Source: JABDGM01 sp046349975 (GTDB taxonomy: Bacteria > Planctomycetota > Planctomycetia > Pirellulales > Lacipirellulaceae). From it: a stretch of DNA of 64,000 nucleotides. Each line of letters opens with the position of its first letter. The first letter of the stretch is position 1. The position numbers and the translations under genes were made by a program. Below, one piece after another: positions 16,615-23,950 of this stretch. The notes beneath the pieces were generated by a model. It searched no databases and was not told the origin of the DNA. It saw nothing but the letters and a program-made list of their open reading frames with translations. The stretch is from positions 15,222-79,221 of the forward strand of contig JAXMBH010000025.1 of assembly GCA_046349975.1 (NCBI GenBank), read 5' to 3'.

Positions 16615-18369
16615 ATGAGCACACGCTTTTGCACCTGCCTTCGATTGACGCTCTTTGTGATCACGCTCCAATGCGGCGGAATCTGCGCGGCTGAACCCGT
16701 CGTGGCCTCGATCGATGCTGAAGCCAAGCCATCGACTTCGCTGTGGTTGGAGTCTTCCCTCCAACGCGTCTTTCCAAATACCGCGCCGGGGGACGCCAGG
16801 TTGGAGCTGCTTGCGCCCCGCAACGGAACGGTTTCGTTTCAGGCCTGCATTCGAACCAGCCGAGCGGTGCCGCTGCATGTCGACGCCGAAATGAATGGAG
16901 CGGCCGATCTGGAAGGTCGGATCCGTTTGGTCGGCCTCGTGCCGATGCCGCACCTCACCCATGGCACCGATCCGTCGGAACTCGACGGCAAGGCTTTGCT
17001 TCCGGGCTTGGTACCCGACCCGTTGTATCCGAACACGGCGACGTTGATCGGCGCAAATGAAAGCCGCTCATATTGGGTAACCCTCAAGATTCCGGCCGAC
17101 GCAAGACCCGGAAAGCGCGACCTGAAATTCCGCTTCCTGCTCGGAGGCAAGAAGCAACCCGTTGAGCTGCCTGTCACTTTAGAAGTCAGTCCATTTGTCG
17201 TGAAACCGCGGGAGAATTTTCCGGTAACGCATTGGTGGCGCGGCGAAGCAACCTGGGACTACTACAAAACAGGCATGTTCGAAGATGAGCGGTGGTGGAA
17301 TCTGACTCGCGATCAACTGAAAGACATGTATGAACATGGGTCCAACGTTATCTATGTGCCCTCGCTCTTTATGCGACGGGAAACATTCAAGCGTCCCTGC
17401 CAATTACTGATCGTGAACGAACCAGCGCCTGGCAAATACACGTTCGACTGGTCGCAAGTGAAGCGGTTTACCGACATGTGTCGTGAGTTGGGCTTCCGTG
17501 AATTTGAATGGCCGCACATGTGGATCTACTGGGGGGTCGAAAACGGCATGCGGGTGTATAAGAGGCAAGGCGATGAATATGTCATGCTTTGGCCGCCGGA
17601 TACGAAAGCGCTCTCGCCAACTTATGTCAATTTCCTGAAGCAGTTTCTGCCCGAGTTCCATAAGTTCCTCGTCGAGGAGAAGCTGCTCGACACATCGCAC
17701 TTTCATCTTTCCGACGAGCCGGGGTCCGGCCAACATATCGAAAACTATAAAGCTGCCCGCCACCTCTTGCGCGAGCTCGCGCCCTGGATGAATGTCATGG
17801 ACGCGCTCAGCGATTTCGAGTACGGCAAGCAGGGCCTGACCGATATGCCGATCCCGATAGTCAGCTCGGCTAAAGCCTATGGCGATGCGGGCGTTCCGCA
17901 TTGGGTTTACTTCTGTTGCGGGCCGACGGGGCCCTGGGTGAATCGGTTCATGGATACGCCGCTGCCTAAAATCCGAATGAGCGGCTGGTTGTTTTATCGC
18001 CTCAAAGCCAAGGGATTTCTTCATTGGGGATTCAACTACTGGCATGCGATCGAGCAAGAAAAGCTGATCGACCCGTTCACCGAAGGCGCGGCCGCGGCCT
18101 GGCCTGGGATTCCCTATGGCGACCCGTTTGTGATCTACCCCGGCCCGAACGGCCCGATCGATTCGATCCGCTGGGAGGTCTTCGCCGAATCGTTGCAAGA
18201 CTATGCGATTTTGCAGACCGCCGGCATCGATCCGGCGGATCCGCTCCTCTCCGACATCAAAACCTACGCCGACTTTCCTAAAAACAAGGCTTGGATCGAA
18301 CATGCCCTCCGCAAAATCCTGACCGCGCCGGCGGCCGAAACTGCGAAAACCAGCACGGCCGCGCAGTAA
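16615..18369 (+). CDS. DUF4091 glycoside-hydrolase-like exported protein (copy 1)
   Basis: A 584-residue protein with signal peptide (LRLTLFVITLQCGGICAAE). An N-terminal beta-sandwich covers about residues 35-200. A TIM-barrel-like domain follows, ending in DUF4091: GWLFYRLKAKGFLHWGFNYW, then WPGIPYGDPFVIYPG and SIRWEVFAESLQDYAIL. A conserved acidic pair in HLSDEPGS (D367, E368) lies where clan-A-like barrels keep their catalytic acid. Relatives are suspected glycoside hydrolases and some DUF4091 proteins have been assigned to new GH families, but the activity here is unproven. The protein at 21843 is a close paralogue. It lies 63 bases after six-hairpin copy 2, probably in one transcript. 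Confidence 0.82.
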   Translation: MSTRFCTCLRLTLFVITLQCGGICAAEPVVASIDAEAKPSTSLWLESSLQRVFPNTAPGDARLELLAPRNGTVSFQACIRTSRAVPLHVDAEMNGAADLEGRIRLVGLVPMPHLTHGTDPSELDGKALLPGLVPDPLYPNTATLIGANESRSYWVTLKIPADARPGKRDLKFRFLLGGKKQPVELPVTLEVSPFVVKPRENFPVTHWWRGEATWDYYKTGMFEDERWWNLTRDQLKDMYEHGSNVIYVPSLFMRRETFKRPCQLLIVNEPAPGKYTFDWSQVKRFTDMCRELGFREFEWPHMWIYWGVENGMRVYKRQGDEYVMLWPPDTKALSPTYVNFLKQFLPEFHKFLVEEKLLDTSHFHLSDEPGSGQHIENYKAARHLLRELAPWMNVMDALSDFEYGKQGLTDMPIPIVSSAKAYGDAGVPHWVYFCCGPTGPWVNRFMDTPLPKIRMSGWLFYRLKAKGFLHWGFNYWHAIEQEKLIDPFTEGAAAAWPGIPYGDPFVIYPGPNGPIDSIRWEVFAESLQDYAILQTAGIDPADPLLSDIKTYADFPKNKAWIEHALRKILTAPAAETAKTSTAAQ

Positions 18370-18413
18370 GTGAGAAACGCCTCGCCACCTTTTAAACAGA
18401 ATGAATTCTATCA

Positions 18414-19673
18414 ATGCACCAACTTTGTAAGACTACTCTGTTGTGGATCGCTATCCTGCTGCTGATGCCAACGGCGAGCCAGGCCAAAGAGACCCTTGGG
18501 AAAGATCTATTGCCCCTGATGGCCTGGGACTATGCCGACGACGAACCTACCCTCCGCGCCATGGCCGAATGCGGGATCAACCTGGTTGCATTCGTTCCTC
18601 CCAAAGCTCTCGATACCTGCCAAAAACTTGGCATCCAGGCGATTGTGTTCGATCCGGAGATCACGCCCGCACGCTGGGATCAGCCCTTCCAAGCCGACCG
18701 CGCGGCCAAAGTTTTGCCCGCCCTCATCAAAAAGGTGAATAATCATCCGGCAGTATACGGTTATCACTTGAAAGACGAACCTGATCCGACTCAATTCGCC
18801 GAACTTGCGAAGTCGGTCGCGATGGTGCGTGAGCTAGCGCCCGGCAAATGGCCGTACATCAACCTCACTCCCGGCATGGGGACTGGCTACGACGGATATC
18901 TGAACAGCTTTATCGACACCTGCCATCCCACAATTCTCAGCTACGACAACTACCCCTTAGGCCAAGATGGCAGCTTCTCCTACGGCTACTGGGCGAATAT
19001 GGCGCAGGTGCGCAGCGCGGCGGTCCGCTCGAAGCTGCCGTTCTGGACGATTTTCCTCAGCGTCGCTCATTTGACCTACGCTGAGCCGACTCCCGCAGGA
19101 CTTCGCCTGGAAGCCTACGGCGCACTCGCCTATGGCGCGCGTGGGCTATGCTACTACAAGTTCATCAGCCGCGAGCTACCCATTCTAGAAGCGCCCGATC
19201 TGGGTGATTGGCGCGGCGCGCCACTGGACCAGTTTGGTGCAAAGACCGAAGCCTGGAACTGGGTGCGCAATATGAACCGCCAGATTCAGAACATCGCGCC
19301 AGCTCTGCTCAAGTTGCGTTCCGACGCGGTGTACCACGTGGGAGAAGTGCCCGAACAGAACCGGGGCATTGGCCCCGATACGCTCGTAAAAGGCCTCTCG
19401 GCAGGCGATGCGTTCATAATCGGCGACTTCACGAGCGAAGAGGATGGCTCACGATGGGTGATGATCGTCAATAAGCACCTAAAGAATTCCGTTCCATGCC
19501 GACCTGAATTCACCGTGCCTCCAGAGAGAGTCGAATACGTATCGCCGATAACGGGCGAATTGAAGCCGTTTCCAGCACCGTGGTATTGCCTGCCTCCGGG
19601 CCAGGGAGTGCTGCTGAAGCTTGTGACAAAGCCGGCCGTCAGTTCGGAGAAAGACGATGCCCTTCACAAATAA
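18414..19673 (+). CDS. Exported TIM-barrel glycosidase-like protein
   Basis: A 419-residue protein with signal peptide (LLWIAILLLMPTASQAKE). The body looks like a (beta/alpha)8 barrel. PAVYGYHLKDEPDPTQF carries D121-E122 in the same 'DEP' context as the two DUF4091 proteins nearby. Further strands include PTILSYDNYPLG, PFWTIFLSV and GARGLCYYKF. A C-terminal beta domain (SRWVMIVNKH, VEYVSPITGEL) ends in WYCLPPGQGVLLKL, typical of accessory domains in beta-galactosidase-like enzymes. No exact GH family is recognised. It starts 44 bases after the DUF4091 gene and overlaps the next gene by 17 bases if that gene starts at 19657, so co-transcription is likely. Confidence 0.72.
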   Translation: MHQLCKTTLLWIAILLLMPTASQAKETLGKDLLPLMAWDYADDEPTLRAMAECGINLVAFVPPKALDTCQKLGIQAIVFDPEITPARWDQPFQADRAAKVLPALIKKVNNHPAVYGYHLKDEPDPTQFAELAKSVAMVRELAPGKWPYINLTPGMGTGYDGYLNSFIDTCHPTILSYDNYPLGQDGSFSYGYWANMAQVRSAAVRSKLPFWTIFLSVAHLTYAEPTPAGLRLEAYGALAYGARGLCYYKFISRELPILEAPDLGDWRGAPLDQFGAKTEAWNWVRNMNRQIQNIAPALLKLRSDAVYHVGEVPEQNRGIGPDTLVKGLSAGDAFIIGDFTSEEDGSRWVMIVNKHLKNSVPCRPEFTVPPERVEYVSPITGELKPFPAPWYCLPPGQGVLLKLVTKPAVSSEKDDALHK

Positions 19674-21864
19674 GCGCCTCATGGCCGATCGTTGGCAAAA
19701 GCCGACAGCTAGTGGGCTCGTCGTTGGTGTGGTGGCGTTCGTCATCTCGTTTACCGCACAGCCTACGCGGGCAGGTGCGCCAGTGCTGGTGCTCCGCGAT
19801 TCACAAAACTCGGTGAATCCTTTCGGAACCTATTTCGCCGAGATGATGCGCGGCGAGGGAGTCATGTCGTTTGATGAAGCTGACCGCAGCGACTGGTGGT
19901 CCAGAGCCGATCCGGCCGCGATGCTCGCTTCATACAAAACAATCGTCACCGCCGAAATGGATCTGACGGTCCCCGAACAGCAGTTGCTGCGAACGTATGT
20001 TCAGAACGGCGGCACACTGATCAGCGCCCGCCCCAGCCAGGGCTTGTCCGATGTCTTTGGCATTCAAGTTGGCAGCGATCGCACCGAACAATACCTGCAA
20101 TACTTCGCCGTGAACCCGGCCTCGCCCACAACCCAAGGAGTAACCCATGGCCCGCTGCAATACCATGGCGTTGCGGCGAACTACACGCTTGCGGGCGCCA
20201 CACCGCTAGCTTATTTGTACGACGATGCCGCGACCGCTTCCGCCCATCCGGCAGTTACTGAAGCATCGTACGGCAAGGGACGGGCAGTAGCGTTTGCGTT
20301 CGATCCAGCCACGAGCGTGGTGCTGTCGCGCCAAGGTAATCCTGCCTGGCAAAACACTGAAGGCGACGGCGTTCCAGAGTATCGACCGCACGACATGTTT
20401 ACCCGGACCGATGGCACGACCTACTACGATCCAGATCGCATGTGGATTCCACACGCAGACGAGCTGCAGCGAGTCCTCTCGAATGTTATTATCAGCGATT
20501 CCCGCATCCCGTTGCCGCGAATGTGGTATCTGCCTGGCATGCATAAAACGATCATAGTGAACACAGGTGACGGAGAAGACAATTACGGCGCGCAGTTTAA
20601 TCAGATACTCGATGACGCTGCCAGGTACGGCGGTAAATTCAGCGTCTATTTGCGCGACTTTGGTGTCGCCAATACGTCGGCAAGCCTGGAAGCTCAGTGG
20701 CGCGCTGCTGGCAATGAAGTCGGCGTTCACGTCTATGGCGACGGCGCCGACGGCGCAGGAGCCGAAGAAGCACTCACGAACGCCTACGGGCGGGTGGCTT
20801 CGGCACTGCTCGATAAGTTCGGTCATCGTGCCCTCACGGCACGCAACCATTCGATCGATTGGACCGGCTGGGTAGATATGGCACGCATCGAGGCCGGCTA
20901 TGGCACCCAGCTCGATACGAATTACTACCATTATCTGAGCACTAGCGTGGTGAATCCACTCAGCGCGAACGGCTATTTAACAGGCAGCGGCTTGCCTCAG
21001 CGATTTGTCGACTCCGATGGCGCACTGCTCGGCATCTATCAAGCCGCCACGCAATGGCCCGACGAATGGTTCGCGAACGCTGGCCTGACTGCGGGCCAAA
21101 CCACCACCATCGTCGAAAGCATGTTGAGTCGAGCAGAATCTCTCGGCTTTTACTCGGCGTTCGTCAACAATATCCACCCCGTACGTTACTACGGCAATGA
21201 CATTACTTATACGTGGATCAACAATGTTTGGGCTTATTGTCACCAGCACGACATTCCGATGTGGTCTGCCGAAATGTTACTTAATTTCACCCGGGCGCGC
21301 GACAATTCTAAGTTCTTGAACGTTGCATATGCGAATGGTCAGCTCGGTTTCGACTTTGATTTCGCGGGTGCGGACCGAACCGATCTCACGGTTATGATTC
21401 CGGCTAACTGGCAGGCAGACGAGTTGTCATTGATTACGATAAACGGCGTGCCGATTTCTTGGGTGTTGGAAACGATCAAAGGCATCGACTACGTGATGTT
21501 CACTCCGCAGCTAACGAGCGGCCACATCGTTGCCAACTTTACCGCGCCTCTCCTGGCTGGCGACTACAACCAAGATGGCCGAGTCGACGCCGGCGACTAC
21601 CTGGTATGGCGCCGTACAATCGGTTCGTCCACGAATCTAGCCGCCGATGGCAACGGGGATCATATCGTCGACGACAAGGACTATGCCGTTTGGCGAGCAC
21701 ACTTTGGCAATACGCGACCTGGTGTGGCCGAACAGACGGCCGTGCCCGAGCCTGATCCGGTCGCGCCACTCTTGGTTGCAGTGCTAAGCGCCATTCTCAA
21801 ATTGCGGCAACGGACAACCGTTTCACCAATATGGAATTCACCATGCAGCGTCGCGAGATGCTAA
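19657..21864 (+). CDS. Deacetylase-like exported protein with two dockerin loops and C-terminal anchor
   Basis: 735 residues from 19657; Met9 (19681) is an alternative. After the signal peptide an N-terminal domain (residues about 40-260) resembles ThuA/BPL-type flavodoxin-like domains (YKTIVTAEMDLTVPEQQLLRTYVQNGGTLI). A middle domain resembles a NodB-type polysaccharide deacetylase barrel: IIVNTGDGEDNYGAQFNQIL, GGKFSVYLRDFG and NEVGVHVYGDG, though the classical Asp-Asp motif is altered. The dockerin segment at about residues 635-690 has two intact calcium-type loops (GDYNQDGRVDAGDYLVWR and DGNGDHIVDDKDYAVWR). VPEPDPVAPLL and a hydrophobic stretch follow as a PEP-CTERM-like anchor. The last 20 or so residues read beyond the basic cluster because the gene overlaps the next one. 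Confidence 0.72.
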   Translation: MPFTNKRLMADRWQKPTASGLVVGVVAFVISFTAQPTRAGAPVLVLRDSQNSVNPFGTYFAEMMRGEGVMSFDEADRSDWWSRADPAAMLASYKTIVTAEMDLTVPEQQLLRTYVQNGGTLISARPSQGLSDVFGIQVGSDRTEQYLQYFAVNPASPTTQGVTHGPLQYHGVAANYTLAGATPLAYLYDDAATASAHPAVTEASYGKGRAVAFAFDPATSVVLSRQGNPAWQNTEGDGVPEYRPHDMFTRTDGTTYYDPDRMWIPHADELQRVLSNVIISDSRIPLPRMWYLPGMHKTIIVNTGDGEDNYGAQFNQILDDAARYGGKFSVYLRDFGVANTSASLEAQWRAAGNEVGVHVYGDGADGAGAEEALTNAYGRVASALLDKFGHRALTARNHSIDWTGWVDMARIEAGYGTQLDTNYYHYLSTSVVNPLSANGYLTGSGLPQRFVDSDGALLGIYQAATQWPDEWFANAGLTAGQTTTIVESMLSRAESLGFYSAFVNNIHPVRYYGNDITYTWINNVWAYCHQHDIPMWSAEMLLNFTRARDNSKFLNVAYANGQLGFDFDFAGADRTDLTVMIPANWQADELSLITINGVPISWVLETIKGIDYVMFTPQLTSGHIVANFTAPLLAGDYNQDGRVDAGDYLVWRRTIGSSTNLAADGNGDHIVDDKDYAVWRAHFGNTRPGVAEQTAVPEPDPVAPLLVAVLSAILKLRQRTTVSPIWNSPCSVARC

Positions 21865-23603
21865 AAACCGTTGCTCTCGGTGCGTCGGCACTGGGATTGT
21901 CCGCGGCTTATCCGACCGCGAGCGATGCGTTCGCCTCAACGACGAACCGCCCTGGAAACCCGATCGAACAAGCGGGCGTCAGATTCTGGTTGGAAAACGC
22001 GCTCACGCGAGTCTACCCCAACTCCCTTCCGGGTAGCGCCGCGCCCCTCGTTCTGGTCAGCGCACGGAACGCGAGAGTCTCGTTTCAGGCTTGTTTTCGC
22101 AATCTGCAGGATTGTAGTGTTCGCGTGGGTGCCGCTCTCGGAGACGATTTTCCTGGCGCGACGATTCGGCGAGTCGGTTATGTGCCATTGAAACAACTGA
22201 ACACCGATGTGCCGCTCGATGAAATCGATGGCATCGGCCATGTTCCGGGACTTGTTCCAGATCCACTTTATCCTGAGCAGACCGCGCATGTCGGTCCTGA
22301 GGCGAATGGCGCCTTTTGGATTACACTTTCAGTGCCTGCTGATGCGGAGGTCGGAATCCATGACCTCACGGTCGTTCTGACGATCGAAGACACTTTTCGG
22401 TTTCCTGGCTGGACGGGTGCGAAGCCCATCAGTGTTCGCTTGCCAGTCAAGCTCGACGTCCGTCGACTCGTCGTGAACCGTCGCCAAGACTTTCCCGCAA
22501 CAAACTGGATATCCGCTGATTCGATTTGGGAATATTACAAGATCGAACCCTTTGGAGATCGATTTTGGCAGCTTGCCGACGCATATATCAAGAATCTCGT
22601 TGATCACAACTTCAACACGATCTATTCGCCCATTTTCAATGCGCGCCACGAGATATTGAAGCGGCCAGCCCAGCTCCTGCGCGTGCGACGAGTTGCCGAT
22701 GATCAGTACGAATTCGATTTTAGCGACGTCCGCCGCTGGATCGGCCTCGCGAAAAAACATCAGGCTGACTACGTCGAATGGGCACACTTTTTCACACCCG
22801 CTCCCACGAGCGGTCGCTACCCACAAAGGATTTTCGAGCGATGGGACAGCCTCGGCAAGCTATTATGGCCCCCCGAAATCAGTGCCACTTCGCCTACCTA
22901 CCGAAAATTCCTGGAGCAATTCCTTCCGCAGTTCGCACAAGTGCTCGACGATGAGAACGTCCGGGATCGTTCGTTCTTCCATTGTGCCGATGAGCCAGAC
23001 GGTGATGTACAGATGGCCGACTATCGTAAGGCTCGTGGAATGCTACGCGAGTTGGCGCCTTGGTTAAAAGTGATCGACGCCATGAGCGATCCGCGCTTCG
23101 CCACCGAGGGATTGACCGAAGTGCCCGTGCCGAGCATCGCGACAGCGCACCTGTTTACTGAAGCAAAGTGCCCCGCGTGGGTCTACTTTTGTTGCGGTCC
23201 GCGAGGGCGATTTTTGCAGCGCTTGCACGATACTCCGCTCGCAAAACTGCGGATGGCCGGGTGGTTGTTTTATAAACTGAATGCCCAAGGCTTTCTGCAT
23301 TGGGGCCACAACTACTGGTTTAAATTCTGCACGAGCGAGATCGATGATCCGTTTCAAAATGCCGATGTAGGCGCTTGGCCCGGCTTGCCCTACGGTGACC
23401 CGTTCGTCGTTTACCCCGGCGCCGATGGACCGCTTGATTCAATCCGTTGGGAGGTCTTCGCGGAATCGCTGCAAGACTATGCTCTGCTTCAAACGGCCGG
23501 CATCAACCGCGACAATCCGCTCCTCCTCAATTTGAAAAGCTACGAGGACTTTCCCAAAAGCTCCCAGTGGATCGAGGCCGCTACAAATAAGATTCTTTCC
23601 TGA
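21843..23603 (+). CDS. DUF4091 glycoside-hydrolase-like protein with Tat signal (copy 2)
   Basis: 586 residues from the Met at 21843; 21831 is also possible. The leader MQRREMLKTVALGASALGL carries an RR motif and predicts Tat export, unlike its paralogue at 16615, which has a Sec signal. The architecture is the same: N-terminal beta-sandwich, barrel with HCADEPDGD (D383, E384), and the DUF4091 end GWLFYKLNAQGFLHWGHNYW, WPGLPYGDPFVVYPG, WEVFAESLQDYALLQ. Tat export suggests that it folds or takes up a cofactor or metal before export, while copy 1 does not. It overlaps the end of the dockerin protein by 22 bases, which indicates coupled expression. Confidence 0.82.
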   Translation: MQRREMLKTVALGASALGLSAAYPTASDAFASTTNRPGNPIEQAGVRFWLENALTRVYPNSLPGSAAPLVLVSARNARVSFQACFRNLQDCSVRVGAALGDDFPGATIRRVGYVPLKQLNTDVPLDEIDGIGHVPGLVPDPLYPEQTAHVGPEANGAFWITLSVPADAEVGIHDLTVVLTIEDTFRFPGWTGAKPISVRLPVKLDVRRLVVNRRQDFPATNWISADSIWEYYKIEPFGDRFWQLADAYIKNLVDHNFNTIYSPIFNARHEILKRPAQLLRVRRVADDQYEFDFSDVRRWIGLAKKHQADYVEWAHFFTPAPTSGRYPQRIFERWDSLGKLLWPPEISATSPTYRKFLEQFLPQFAQVLDDENVRDRSFFHCADEPDGDVQMADYRKARGMLRELAPWLKVIDAMSDPRFATEGLTEVPVPSIATAHLFTEAKCPAWVYFCCGPRGRFLQRLHDTPLAKLRMAGWLFYKLNAQGFLHWGHNYWFKFCTSEIDDPFQNADVGAWPGLPYGDPFVVYPGADGPLDSIRWEVFAESLQDYALLQTAGINRDNPLLLNLKSYEDFPKSSQWIEAATNKILS

Positions 23604-23719
23604 CGAACCACGCGCACCAGTGATATCGCCACGACCGAATCAGCGTCCCGTGATCCGCGTCGCCGCGCCCGCAATCATCACTTTTCTCCTTGCGAACGCT
23701 TTGCAGCCAGTGGACTCGT

Positions 23720-23880
23720 GGCAGCTATCCTGCTGGCTTCAATTTCGATCCCTCTGGCCGGTTCTTATATTGTTGCAGCCAAAACAGCGACAATATTGCT
23801 GCGTTCCGAGTTGATCCCAAAACTGGCGACTTAGAACCGATCACTTCACACCGGTCGGCAATCCACTGTTGGTCGTCTTT
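23720..23880 (+). pseudogene. Remnant of a lactonase / 6-phosphogluconolactonase-like beta-propeller gene
   Basis: A fragment reads GSYPAGFNFDPSGRFLYCC then SDNIAAFRVDPKTGDLEP (23720-23839). In another plus frame it continues FTPVGNPLLVVF (23845-23880). That is the C-terminal blade and tail of the cycloisomerase-2/lactonase family, broken by a frameshift; the intact lactonase at 47529 ends with the matching GSHPRSFGLDPTGNWLL and FHIDPKTGSLV. No upstream part of the gene is visible, so only the 3' end survives between the DUF4091 gene and the convergent glycosidase gene. Confidence 0.7.
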
Positions 23881-23950
23881 TGGAATCTGGCGGATCGCTG
23901 GCCGAACCCCCTCCAGATCGCAGCCGAACGACGCGAATGGTTTACGAACC

